Source: Anisodus tanguticus (lineage: Eukaryota; Streptophyta; Magnoliopsida; Solanales; Solanaceae). Taken from it: DNA of 64,000 bases. Numbering within the stretch: position 1 is the stretch's first letter; each line of letters begins with the position of its first letter. Positions 12,601 through 22,448 of the stretch are shown one piece after another. The stretch lies in the NCBI GenBank assembly GCA_034509755.1, contig CM067550.1, positions 10,285,001 through 10,349,000 of the forward strand, given 5' to 3'. Under the pieces are notes generated by a model. It saw only the letters and a list, made by a program, of their open reading frames with translations, was not told the DNA's origin and did no database searches. Made by a program: the position numbers and the translations under genes.

Positions 12601-14106
12601 AATCAAAATTGAATTATTTGGAATACCTCTAATAGAGTTATAGGGGTACAGGAAAAGATCAACAGTAATATAATGAAACAGAAGAAATCACTGACTTGAT
12701 AGAAAGATTGGGACATCTCTTCTGCGAGCTTCAGCAAACGCCTCCTCACCCCATGGATACCAATCAACCTTCCCACCATGAACAACATAAAAAATGTTAC
12801 TTGTACATAAATAAAAGGCATAAGCTTTATTTGTTCTATTTGTAATCAAAGTTGGGAAGGAGAGCCTTGAAGCAATGGTAAAGTTGTCTCTGTGTGATTT
12901 GTAGGTCACGGGTTCGAGCCGTGGAGGCAACCACTAGCATTAGGTTAGACTGTCTATATCGCACCCTAATCTTTAGGTGCGGCCCTTCCCCGGACCCTGC
13001 TAATGCAGGATGCTTGTGCACCTGGCTGCCCTTTAGTAATCAGAGTTGAATACAAAATTAAATTTCCATCTAACAGGACTATCACTATCAACTAACAGGA
13101 CCTGCTAACACGGGATGCTTGTGCACCAGGCTGCCCTTTAGTAATCAGAGTTGAATACAAAATTAAATTTCCATCTAACAGGACTATCACTATCAACTAA
13201 ACCTCAATACCCAATAGCAAATTAAATTGGGGCATTAATCATTATTCCACTATTCTATAAAGTAGTATTATGATTTCCAGAGAGATGCAAGCATCAACGT
13301 TAAACACATGGATGAAAATGTGAAAATAGTAGACTCATCCTACAAGTATTACAGCTTGTTTGGATGATTGTTAATTACCTATTGTATTGTATCGTATTGT
13401 ATTGTTAGTTTAAATACAATATTTGTGATCGTATCGTTAAATCCATCGTTATGTAACAATGATAAGTCCATTTTATGTAATGACCAATTTGGTGATCAAG
13501 TGTGTGATCACGTTGTTGCCTCTTTTTTCTTTCCACATTTTGTCTTTGATTTCCTATTTTATCTTTTATCCTACATTTTTATAATAGCTCTATCGTGTAC
13601 CCCGCTTTACTTGTAGGTTTATTTGATGTGTGACATGGAAAACGATAGAATCTAAACGTTGTATTCATCAAAACAATACAACATCATACAATATTGTATA
13701 CGATACATTATAAAATGATATGTAACAACAATCCAAACAAGGTGTTAACTCTCACTACAACTAAGAAAATGAATATCTAATAAACTAAACAACTGTAACA
13801 GTAACGGATGCAACATCCAACAAGTAATAAGTAGTAGCATAATACCGGATTATGAGCGTGTTGAAGAAGGTAGGGACTATGTTCAGAGGCAAGGCGATTG
13901 GTATGTTTATGGGTCTGTGAAGAAAAACTACTACTCGATGATGACTGTTCAGCCATAGCAAGAACACGGGGCCGACCAAAAAAGCTGAAAAAAGGTCCAG
14001 TGGATTTGGTTAAGAGAGTAGTAGTGTTACACACGTGTGATTTAATGGGGTTTTTGGGGAAGTAATTATAGCGAGATGAGGAAGAAATTAAAAGTCTCTT
14101 AAGCAT
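6680..14106 (-). CDS. SPATA20: SPATA20-like thioredoxin-fold (DUF255) protein, 15 exons
   Basis: Exons from 5' to 3' on the minus strand: 14106-13846, 12768-12696, 12530-12509, 12429-12351, 12246-12214, 10611-10463, 10317-10161, 9758-9518, 9423-9182, 8397-8134, 8059-7949, 7708-7484, 7409-7206, 7114-6938, 6865-6680. All junctions are GT...AG and keep phase, giving 2424 bp or 807 residues plus TAA, close to the usual family length of about 800. Residues 1-50 are rich in Ser, Arg and aromatics and could be an organelle-targeting leader; a second Met lies at about 51. The DUF255 domain follows (L-A-S-E-H-S-P-Y-L, D-W-Y-P-W-G-E-E-A-F), with the redox motif C-H-W-C at about residues 117-120 and D-R-E-E-R-P-D-V-D after it. 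The C-terminal two thirds (G-G-F-G-S-A-P-K-F-P-R-P, H-F-E-K-M-L-Y-D-Q) resemble the six-hairpin glycosidase-like fold. The molecular function in plants is not established. Confidence 0.93.
11234..11265 (-). other. plastid trnQ(UUG) 5'-half fragment (candidate NUPT)
   Basis: In intron 5 of the SPATA20-like gene the minus strand starts TGGGGCGTGGCCAAGTGG and continues through GTAAGGCAGCGGGTT. From memory this is the 5' half of plastid tRNA-Gln(UUG), covering acceptor strand, D-arm and the 5' side of the anticodon stem. The anticodon and 3' half are missing, so no tRNA is encoded. The A+T-rich DNA at about 11266-11560 may be the trnQ-psbK spacer; I could not confirm the extent. Confidence 0.55.
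11666..11844 (+). mobile_element. Solanaceae tRNA-derived SINE (TS/SolS type) in SPATA20-like intron 5
   Basis: The body of about 179 bp begins GAAGGGGAGCCTTGG, has a box A-like GTAACCGGTAAAGTTG and a box B-like GGTCATGGGTTCTAGCC, and ends GTGCACCGGGCTGCCTT. It is flanked by a perfect 19-bp duplication TTTAGTCATTCAAATAGTG (11647-11665 and 11845-11863), so this is a recent complete insertion. Box B differs from the tRNA consensus (TTCTAGCC for TTCGAGCC). Confidence 0.93.
12509..12530 (-). other. SPATA20: 22-nt microexon carrying half of the CHWC motif
   Basis: Exon 3 of the SPATA20-like gene is only 22 nt. It starts after an AG (12532-12531) and ends before GTAAGT (12508 downward). It completes an Ile codon begun by the last base of exon 2 and ends two bases into the Trp codon of C-H-W-C. 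Protein continuity across exons 2-3-4 reads F-L-S-I-G-Y-S-T-C-H-W-C-H-V-M-E, the expected family motif, which strongly supports the call. Confidence 0.88.
12855..13035 (+). mobile_element. Solanaceae SINE, second subfamily, in SPATA20-like intron 1
   Basis: The body of about 181 bp begins GGAAGGAGAGCCTTGAAG, has box B GGTCACGGGTTCGAGCC and ends ATGCTTGTGCACCTGGCTGCCCTTTA. It is flanked by GTAATCAAAGTTG (12842-12854) and GTAATCAGAGTTG (13036-13048), a 13-bp duplication with one mismatch. The middle and 3' part (GCATTAGGTTAGACTG, AGGTGCGGCCC) differ from the copy at 11666, indicating another subfamily. Confidence 0.9.
12993..13200 (+). repeat. 105-bp tandem duplication spanning SINE end and flank
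   Basis: Two adjacent units of about 105 bp (12993-13096 and 13097-13200) each contain the last 40 or so bases of the SINE and then the same flank (GTAATCAGAGTTGAATAC to ATCACTATCAACTAA). Because SINE and flank are copied together, the duplication happened after SINE insertion. The flanks are nearly identical; the SINE parts differ at several bases. Confidence 0.85.
13352..13744. mobile_element. Tourist-like MITE in SPATA20-like intron 1
   Basis: A 393-bp element has inverted ends CAGCTTGTTTGGATGATTGTT (left) and AACAACAATCCAAACAAGGTG (right; shared core CTTGTTTGGAT), flanked by TTA (13349-13351 and 13745-13747). TTA duplication is typical of PIF/Harbinger-derived MITEs. The interior contains repeated ATTGTATCGTATTG and its complement. 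It has no coding capacity. Confidence 0.75.
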
Positions 14107-14567
14107 AGCATAGAAGATTTTGTATGAATATAATAAATGGGGAAGGGATTTGAGATGAATAATATAGGGAGGAGATTTGGAGGATTTAAGGAATGTTTGG
14201 TTTCTGATGATTGACTAGCCAGTTAGACACGTGGCGAGTCGTGAAGAAACTTGCGGCTGCATACACGAAACACCGGTTTCCAAACGCATATCCTTTTTTG
14301 TTGCTTTCCGCTCAATATCCTATTCGTTTGAGATTTGGTTAATTCGATTTGATTAAACATGCTTTATATTAAAAAAAAAAAAAGATTATTTTAACTAGAA
14401 ATGCAAGAAAAAAATATCACTCCCACTATTTTCTGTTGTTTGTTTTCATTTCTTTTTTAGTCTGTTTAAAAAAAATATTTTTATAAGTTGACAGCTTAGT
14501 GCACCGGGCTGCCATTTATTTTCCTAAGTTGGCAGCTCTTTATTTTCAGCATTCTACATGGTATGTT
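14107..14567 (-). promoter_or_regulatory. SPATA20-like promoter region, with G-box
   Basis: The 460 bp upstream of the start codon contain a G-box core, CACGTG, at 14228-14233 (extended GCCACGTG on the minus strand) about 122 bp before the ATG, and a T/A-rich TATA-like stretch TTTATTATATTC around 14128-14139. G-boxes bind bZIP and bHLH factors in light and stress responses. That this one acts on the gene is an inference. A short SINE 3' tail (GCTTAGTGCACCGGGCTGCC, 14494-14513) also lies here. Confidence 0.45.
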
Positions 14568-15123
14568 TAATTAAAACCAACAATAACATACACAGTATAT
14601 TTGAGGAGGGTAGGATGTATGTAGACCTTACCCCTATCTTTGTGGGTAGGGAGATTGTTTTCGATAGACCATCGGCTCAAAAGAAACGTGATCAATGCAG
14701 GATTGTAAGGGGAATAATACAGCAAAATATCAAGATACAAAATAGATGAAGCAACAACTAATAAAACACACTGAAGATTAAGGAACTATGCAATACCTAG
14801 ATAAATCTATGAAGAAAGGAGACGATGAGGCTAGCCCCTACCTCTCCTACATAGAATGCGATATTACTCAACTACCTACTAACCTTCTACCCTAATCTTC
14901 GACCTGTAAATCTTTCTATCTAAGGTCATTTCCTCAGTCAGCTGAAGTTGTGCCATATCTTGTTGAATCACCTCCCCTTAGTTCTTCTTCGGCCTACCTC
15001 TACCTCTCATAACTCATGTTATCGTCAGTCTCTCACACATCATAACTGGCGCATTCTCGCACCTCCTCTTCACATGCCCCAACCATCTCAACCTCGCTTA
15101 CCTCATCTTGTCTGTCACGGAGG

Positions 15124-17142
15124 TGTCACGCCCTGAACCATGGCCTGGACATAACATGACACTCGGTGCCTGACTACATGTGACCGAGCGAACCACATGG
15201 CTTGTTGAGTCAATATGGGCATCAAAAGCATGAAATAGTAATAATAAAACTTATAAAATTGAATACTATAATTAATAGTCTGAAAATATAATTGTGAAAA
15301 TAATCTGAAACGTAATAAATCTGAATATCTGAGATGACATGCTAAACTAGTCTATGAAACATCTGAACATGAGTCTGACTACTGAAAACTGTTTACCAGG
15401 ACAAGGCCCCGACATACCTTTACTATAAAGAATGACATAACATAAAGTAAATAAACAAACACCCCAAATGAAATGGGGCTCACCAATAGCTGATATTGTA
15501 GGAATCCTAGCGAATTGATCAGTCGTGCTGAAACTCTGTACTTGCACTGTGAAGTGCAGGCGGCAAAAGGGATGTAAGTATATTTGTATTGTACTCGTAT
15601 GTAAAGCAACTGAATGAATCACAAGGCACGTGAAATAATAAGAACTGAAATTGTAACCTTATCATGAGCATGTATGATAGCTGACATGAATATAATAAAG
15701 CATGATAAATTATTTTAAACGGGAGAGCTTTAGTATAAATGATATGAAATCACCACGCAAGAACCTGGCATGTGATCTCTGCATGATCAATTAAGTCATC
15801 ATGTATCTTATCGGGGTACGAGACATGAACATGATATGAATGGATACAATAACCCGCAATGGGTAACATGAAGGAATCGTCCTAACTGGGCGGAGCGATA
15901 CTTATCCTACGTTGGCATACATAGTTTAAGGTATTAAACCTTCTCGGTAATTTGTGCAACTCCCAAAATATAAAAATGAATATAAGTGGCTTAGAAACCC
16001 ATGAATTTCATAATCTTAACTTGTAAACACGATTTATAAATATAGTATAACATGTATAGTTGTAATATAACTTGCAAGAGACTTGAAAACATGTAAAGCT
16101 CATATAATGGAATGATATTGGTTCATGGCATGCATTAAGAACCCATGGAATTCAAGTTATGGGCATTCATGGATTACAGATAGATTCATGATAATCCAAA
16201 TGAAATATCAAGAATACAATTAACGAATTGGTATTATAGACATGACATATAATAATACGTGTTGTTATTATGATTTTATAATAAAACCCTAAGCTTGTGG
16301 AAATTTGTATTTCATGAATAAACGTGGTATGGGGAAGAACAATGATGTTCCCACACATGGATAGAAGATTTACATACCTTAATCGCTCTATAAAACTTGA
16401 AGAAAAGGTCTAAACTTTTGTAGAGAACACCCAACAATATGAACTTGAAACCTTGAGAAGGGTTTTCTTGAAAACCCTAAGATTGAAGCATATAATCTTG
16501 TTAACAATTGATGTGTAAGGGTTATAATTACTTAGGAAACCATGGAAGAGACTTACCTAGGTGTAAGAGGATGAGGAGATGAGAGAAAAGTCATGCTAGG
16601 GCTTTGGAGAACTGGAAAATGGAATAAAAATTCAAAAAATGCGACTTTAAATGAATCTCGGGTGCATATGCGTTTGCGCTGCAGATGGCATTCTGCGACC
16701 GTGGATGCTAACTCACATCAAAACAGAATGTTGGAAACTTCAGGACAGAAATTCGGCCCAAAATTTGATGGAAAATGCATCGCAGATGCATGTTCGGCGG
16801 ACTGGTTTGTGACCCTTTAGTAAAACGGTCATAACTATTTGTACCGATGTCCGTATGAGCTACACCATATATGGATGGAAAGAATTTCAACGGGCTACAA
16901 CTTTCGTGTTTAAAGTTTGCTCAAATTACTTATATATTTTCCTGTATACTCGCTTTAAGTGAGATCTGATGTAAACTCATTTGAAAACATACTCCGTAGA
17001 GTAGCTTCCTACTATACTTTGCCCAAAGACTCTTCTTATACTTTGATTGGTTTTCAAAATACTTCCTATACTCCTTATTTTGGTTCCACTATGTTCCCAT
17101 CATACTGGTCAAACCTTATCCTGAAGGTACAAGGTGTTATAA
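15124..17142 (-). repeat. 3' LTR of nested gypsy element
   Basis: The LTR is about 2.0 kb. On the minus strand it starts near TATAACACCTTGTACC and ends GGGCGTGACA at 15124. It matches 22449-24266 over its first 1.5 kb with scattered substitutions and small indels; the minus-sense terminal 488 bp (15124-15611) have no partner. The start has decayed from the usual TGTAACACC to TATAACACC. Open frames inside (for example 16593-16820) are LTR sequence, not genes. Confidence 0.88.
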
Positions 17143-17145
17143 TAT

Positions 17146-17157
17146 CTCCCCCTTAAG
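17146..17157 (-). other. polypurine tract of nested gypsy element
   Basis: The minus strand reads CTTAAGGGGGAG directly before the 3' LTR, preceded by GACGACGAATGAT, the same arrangement as TTCTTAAGAGGGAGGA at 53765-53778 in the larger gypsy element. It primes plus-strand DNA synthesis. Confidence 0.8.
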
Positions 17158-17389
17158 ATCATTCGTCGTCGAATGATGGGTCATGGTTAGAAATGCGGTT
17201 AACACAAGAACTTATGGACATGGAATGAGTACGTGAACGTGAATAAACATGACATAAATCATGGGGACTTAAATGACATGATTACATGAAAACATAAACA
17301 TGGAATATGAGACATGAGTAGTGAATACATGGTCGTGAAACATGAGACATGGATGCGTACGGGGACATGACATGTATACTGAAGGTATT

Positions 17390-19278
17390 TACCTTATACA
17401 CTTTCTACTTGCTCCTCAAACAAGTGCAGGTATCTGGATTTCATGTACTTTTCGGTTTCCCATGTAGCATCATTAACATTTTGACTTCTCCACAACACTT
17501 TCACTGAGGCAACTTACTTAGTTCTCAACTTGCGAACCTGACGATCCAAAATAGCCACATGGACCTCTTCATAGGTTAGGTCATCCTTAACTGTGTTGGA
17601 TTCGGTAGGAACAACCAACGATGGGTCTCCCACACACTTCCTCAACATAGATACATGAAACAATGGGTGCACAACATCTAAATCTTACGGTAGTTCGATC
17701 TCATAAGCCACCTGGTCAATCCTTCATAGATCTTGTACGATCCGATATATCTGGGACTGAGTTTCACCTTCTTTCCAAATCTCATGACACCCTTCATAGG
17801 TAAAACTTTTATAAATAACCAATCATTAATCTGAAACTTCAAGTTTCAATGCCTCACGTTCGAATAGAACTCTTGGCGACAGAAAGCCATTTTCAAACGC
17901 TCCTGAATCAACTTGACTTTCTCCATAGCCTGATGGACCAAGTCTGGCCCTAACAACTCTACTTCACCAACTTCGAACCAAGCAATTAACGATCTACACC
18001 TTTGCCCCTACAGAGTTTCAAACAATGTCATATTGATACTAGCATGTTAACTGTTATTATAAGAAAATTCATTGAGAGGTAAGTGATCATCCAATTACCT
18101 TTGAAATCAAGGACACATGCTCTCAACATATCTTCAAGGGTCGAATAATCCACTATGCCTGGCCATATGTCTGAGGATGAAAAGTTGTGCTGAGATTTAC
18201 CTTGGTACCCAATCCTTTCTGAAAAGAATTTCAAAAGTTTGATGTGAACTGAGTACCTCAATATGAAATAATGGACACTAGGTCCCATGAAGCCTGACAA
18301 TCTCTTGGATATATAACTTAGTATAATCTTCTGTTGAATCTGTGGTATTAACTGGAAAGAAGTGTGATGACTTATTAAGTCGGTCCATAATCACCCAAAT
18401 TGAATCATGTCTTCGAGATGAGCGAGGTAGACCTGTTATAAAATCTATGTTTATCATTTCCTATTTCCAAACAGGAATATCAATATGTTGAGCCAACCAA
18501 CCAGGCCTCTGGTGCTAGGCCTTCACCTGCTGACAATTTGGACATTTGGCCACAAGATCTTCTACATTCTTCTTCATGTCGTCCCACAAATAAATCTCTT
18601 AAGATCATGATACATCTTTGTAGAACCCGGGTGAATGGAATACCTAGAATTGTGCGCTTCTGCCATTATTCGCTCTAAAAAACTATAGTTTTATGCTTGT
18701 GAATCCCCTCATTCAGCTGCAACAAATAGAGATCATTAAACCATTTCTCATTCACTTCGACTACTAAGGAGGACTCAGACCTGTTCTGGACAACCACACC
18801 ACCATCTTCTGAGTCCAAAAGTCGAACTCCTAAACTGGCTAGTCGGTGAACTTCCTTTGCTATAGTTCTCTTTTTTTATTCAAAATGAACTAAGCTTCCC
18901 GTGGATCACCGACTAAGAGCATCAGCTACCACATTCTTTTTCCCTAGATAGTAGAGAACATCTACATCATAATCCTTAAGCAGTTCGAGTCATCTTCTCT
19001 GCCTAAGATTCAACTCCCGTTGCTTGAAAATATACTTAAGGCTCTTATGATCCATGAAAATATCAACATCAACTCCATACAAGTAATGTCGCTATATCTT
19101 GAGCGCAAAAACCAAAGCTGCCAATTCTAAATCGTGAGTCGTATAGTTTTTTATAAGGTTTAACTTGTTTAGATGCATAAGATATAACCTTACCATGCTG
19201 AATTAAAACATATCCGATACCAATTCCCCACACGTCATAATACACTACTAACCTCTCAGTTCTCTTTAGTAATATCAA
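17390..19278 (-). pseudogene. gypsy pol: RNase H, integrase and chromodomain, degraded
   Basis: In minus-strand order, RNase H (19278-19069) has V-V-Y-Y-D-V where V-V-Y-C-D-A is expected and G-K-V-I-S-Y-A-S-K. The integrase zinc-binding region (about 18680-18530) has H-N-S-R-Y-S-I-H-P-G and C-P-N-C-Q-Q. The core region follows with F-I-T-G-L-P-R. Near the C-terminus D-D-L-T-Y-E-E-V-H-V-A-I-L-D-R-Q (about 17600-17540) leads into a chromodomain-like V-K-V-L-W-R-S-Q-N-V-N-D-A-T-W-E (about 17510-17440). Several stops and frameshifts are present. The chromodomain supports the Tekay-like chromovirus assignment. Confidence 0.85.
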
Positions 19279-21398
19279 TGTTACACCCCGTAGTTTTGTG
19301 TTTCATCATATCGTTAATGGATATTGATGTCTCGAGAAGAGATACAACCTTACGAAAGGGTAATGAAGGTTTATGACTTGTTTATGGAAGTTCTAGGGTA
19401 TTTGAAATTTAAACGGATCAAAAAAAATACGTTTCAATAAAGTCAGAAAACTATGCAATTTGATGGGGAGGTCGACGTATTGTCAACATGTTTGATGTAC
19501 CGTCAAAATATAAGTTTGAACCGTCAATAAGTCTGAGATTTTGAGATTTCAGATTTGGATTTGATGGTCCAGATTGACGGACCGTCAAAAGCACTGTCAA
19601 TCCGACCGTCATTTTGCGATGATGAAAATGTTTGACGTATTTAAGTCGAGTTCCTTCGATTTGGGACTCATTTGTTCTTCAAACCAGACCCTAGGTTCTT
19701 CCCCAAATCCTCTCTATTGTTCCATATCATCCCAAGATCAAATCCAAGGTAAATCACACAAGATTAACGCCATAAATCCCATGATTATCATAAAAATCAC
19801 CTTCTCCGCCTAAAGTCAATTTTAGAAAACCTTGAAGATGGAGTAAGCTTTCTATGTTAGGGGAATTTTGATGTGTAAAGGTAAATGGTATCCTCCTATA
19901 ACTAGTTCTATGATTAATTGATAGTTTGGAGCAAGTTGTGAAAGGATTTTTGTAATCGAAATGCGTAAACCTATGAAATCTTCGTGATATGACTTGTGGG
20001 CTGTTTTATTTGAGATATTAGTTAGAATTAACTATTAAACTGATTGTTTGTGTTGTGAAACTAAGAAAGAATATTTCAGAGAATTATTGGATCGAATTAC
20101 CTAAGTATCCCTTGTTAAGAGGTCTAAGAATCCTATGTGCTTAGTGTTATCGATAAGATGTCTAATTGAAGTTTCTCAATGGAATATGGATTCGATATTA
20201 ATATCGACCATTTGTTTGCTATAGATAATCATCTTTGAGAAGTACAAGGACTTAGAGCGATTGTAGCTTCGAGGACAAGGTATGTAAGGCTATCTCTTTC
20301 TTTTAAAAGCATGAAATCCAAAGAGTTTATCATTTTCAACAAGAAACGTCGAAAGCTTCATTCTATGATATATTGTAATCTCTTGTCGAGACTTGTACAT
20401 TGTTACTCCTATTCTCCTGATCATTAATGTTTGGTTACTGGTTTATCTTATCGTAAGTCTTCGGAAAGAAGTATTCCAAAGAGTTAATAGTCAGAGTCGA
20501 CTAAAAGTCATTCCAAAAGTAAAGTGAAAGAGTTCTGAGTTCCAAAGAGGCCTTAAGTGCTAATATATATTACTCACACAACCGTGCAAATAGCCGATGG
20601 GAAGTTGTACATGTACATTATACACACCGCGCCGCACTATAGTTGATCGGATAAGCACTTATATGTGCATCTATACATACACCTCAGAATATACCTGAGG
20701 GCAGTGACAAATTATACACCTCGCACTATAAGTCGAGGGCAGTTATACAGTAAGGCATATCTAAAAAGAAGTTCATTTTAGTTTCAGAGTTTCAAAATTC
20801 ACTCTAAATGGCATCCATGTTGCTTTATGCTTTCCTTTACAACTTATCTCTTCATATTGATTTTATGCCTTTCTTTATAGTTTACAGTTTCATATTGTTA
20901 TTCATGGTTTACATACCGGTACATTTCTTTCATTCTGATGTTCCCTATTTCTGAGGCATTGTGTGTTCATGTCGCATGTTCTGATAGGGGCTCTTTTAGG
21001 CCACCACAGTAGGAACTATTGTGGTAAGCCATCAGTTAGTAAGCTTCGTCTTTTTTGGACCTTCCTGATCTACCAGTGAGTATGTTTTACAGAGTTATGT
21101 ACAGTATGGGTAGGTCGGGGCCCTATCCCGAATATATGACAGTACAGTTACTCGTAGAAGCTCATAGACTTATTGGGTATGTACAATTGTTGAGGTATAG
21201 CCTTGTCGGCTAAGTTGTCTTTTATTTAACTGTGTTGTGACCTTGTCGGTCCTATTATGTTATATATTGTCGTATTATACCCAATATGGCCTTGTCGGCC
21301 AAAAGTTTTATGCATACAAAAGTCTGGCCATCAGATTAGTATGCTCGGTTCAGAAGGGCATCGGGTGCCGGCCACACCCTCTAGTTTAGGGTGTGACA
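19279..21398 (+). mobile_element. solo LTR (gypsy-type, 2.1 kb) between RT and RNase H
   Basis: A 2120-bp block starts TGTTACACCCCG and ends TTTAGGGTGTGACA. Near its 3' end it has the GGCCTTGTCGG and GGGCCCTGTCCCG tracts shared with the LTRs at 46200 and 55270. It splits the host element's pol between A-P-V and the RNase H start. No primer site follows its end, so it is a solo LTR left by LTR-LTR recombination. The 5-bp flanks (ATCAA and AAAAC) do not match, so a duplication cannot be shown. Confidence 0.82.
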
Positions 21399-22240
21399 AA
21401 AACTGGGGCAAAAGTCAACCTCATTTTCAATGCTTCAAAAATGCATTCACATGCATCTAACCACTGAAATTTGACTTTATTTTGAGTCAATCTAGTCAAT
21501 GGAGCTGAGATATAGGAAAAAGCCTCTACGAAACGCCTGTAATAGCCTGTCAGACCCAAGAAACTTCTTATATGTGAGACTGAAGTGGGTCGGGAATAAT
21601 TCTTTACTGCTTCAATTTTTTGAAAATCTACCTTCACGCCTTCTCCAGAAATGATGTGGCCTAGAAACACCATTAATTTCAGCCAAAATTCATACTTGGA
21701 AAATTTCGCATAAACTTGCGATCTTTAAGTGTCTGCAACACTATTTTGAGATGTTTTACATGGTCAACCTCACTACGAGAATAAATCAGGATGTCATCAA
21801 TGAAGACAATAATTAAAAGGTCGGGGTAAGGATTGAAAACCATGTTCACAAGGTTCATGAAAGCAAATGTTGCATTCGTCAATATGAATGACATGCCACA
21901 AAATTTGAAATGATCATAACAAGTTCTAAAGGTGGCTTTTGAAATATCAACTTCCTTAACCTTAAGTTGATGGTACCCTGATCTGAGATCAAACTTGGAA
22001 TACATTGGGAACCCTGAAGTTACTCAAATAAGTCATCCATTATAGGAAGATGATACTTGTTCGTAATGGTGACCTTGTTCAACTGGCGGTAATCAGTGCA
22101 CATACACAAAGATCTATCCTTCTTTCGAACAAACAAGACTGGTGCACCCCAAGGTGAGAGACTTGGTTAAATAAATCTCTTATCAAGGAGATCTTTCAAC
22201 TAGGCTTTTAATTCTTTTAACTCTATTGGAGCCATTCTGT
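21399..22240 (-). pseudogene. gypsy pol: reverse transcriptase of nested element
   Basis: Two long frames (22005-21679 and 21673-21386) cover the palm, thumb and connection, with K-F-D-L-R-S-G-Y-H-Q-L, I-V-F-I-D-D-I-L-I-Y (the catalytic pair intact), V-F-L-G-H-I-I-S-G-E-G-V and F-L-G-L-T-G-Y-Y-R-R-F. A frameshift near 21700 separates them. Upstream, W-G-A-P-V-L-F-V-R-K-K-D can be read across 22150-22100. The domain ends abruptly at the solo LTR. Confidence 0.88.
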
Positions 22241-22448
22241 ATGGAAAATGGATATCGACTTAGTATCAGAAAGTAAATCAATTCCAAAGTCAATCTCTCT
22301 ATCGGGAGGAACTCTAAAAAGATCTAAAAGAAATACTTCTGGAAGCTCATTGACAACTAGAACAAACTAAAGAGTTTGGGTTTGGGTATCTGTATCCCTG
22401 ACCCGAACTAAATGGTAAATGTACCCCTCATATATCATCTTTCTGACT
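22241..22448 (-). pseudogene. gypsy pol: protease-to-RT linker, remnant
   Basis: About 200 bp read as the linker after the protease (R-E-I-D-F-G-I-D-L near 22300, and Y-H-L-V-R-V-R-D near 22410, matching the sibling elements). The sequence switches abruptly into LTR sequence at about 22448, which is the breakpoint of the deletion that removed gag, most of the protease and the primer site. Confidence 0.75.

Noticed and set aside
11666..13035. tRNA genes from box A/B-like motifs
   Set aside because: These are SINE internal promoters; the cloverleaf is degraded and the units carry SINE tails and target duplications.
13368..13616. 82-codon open frame
   Set aside because: It lies inside the Tourist-like MITE in an intron; no domain, low complexity.
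14494..14513. separate SINE insertion
   Set aside because: Only about 20 bases of a SINE 3' end are visible, with no duplication; recorded as a fragment within the promoter region.
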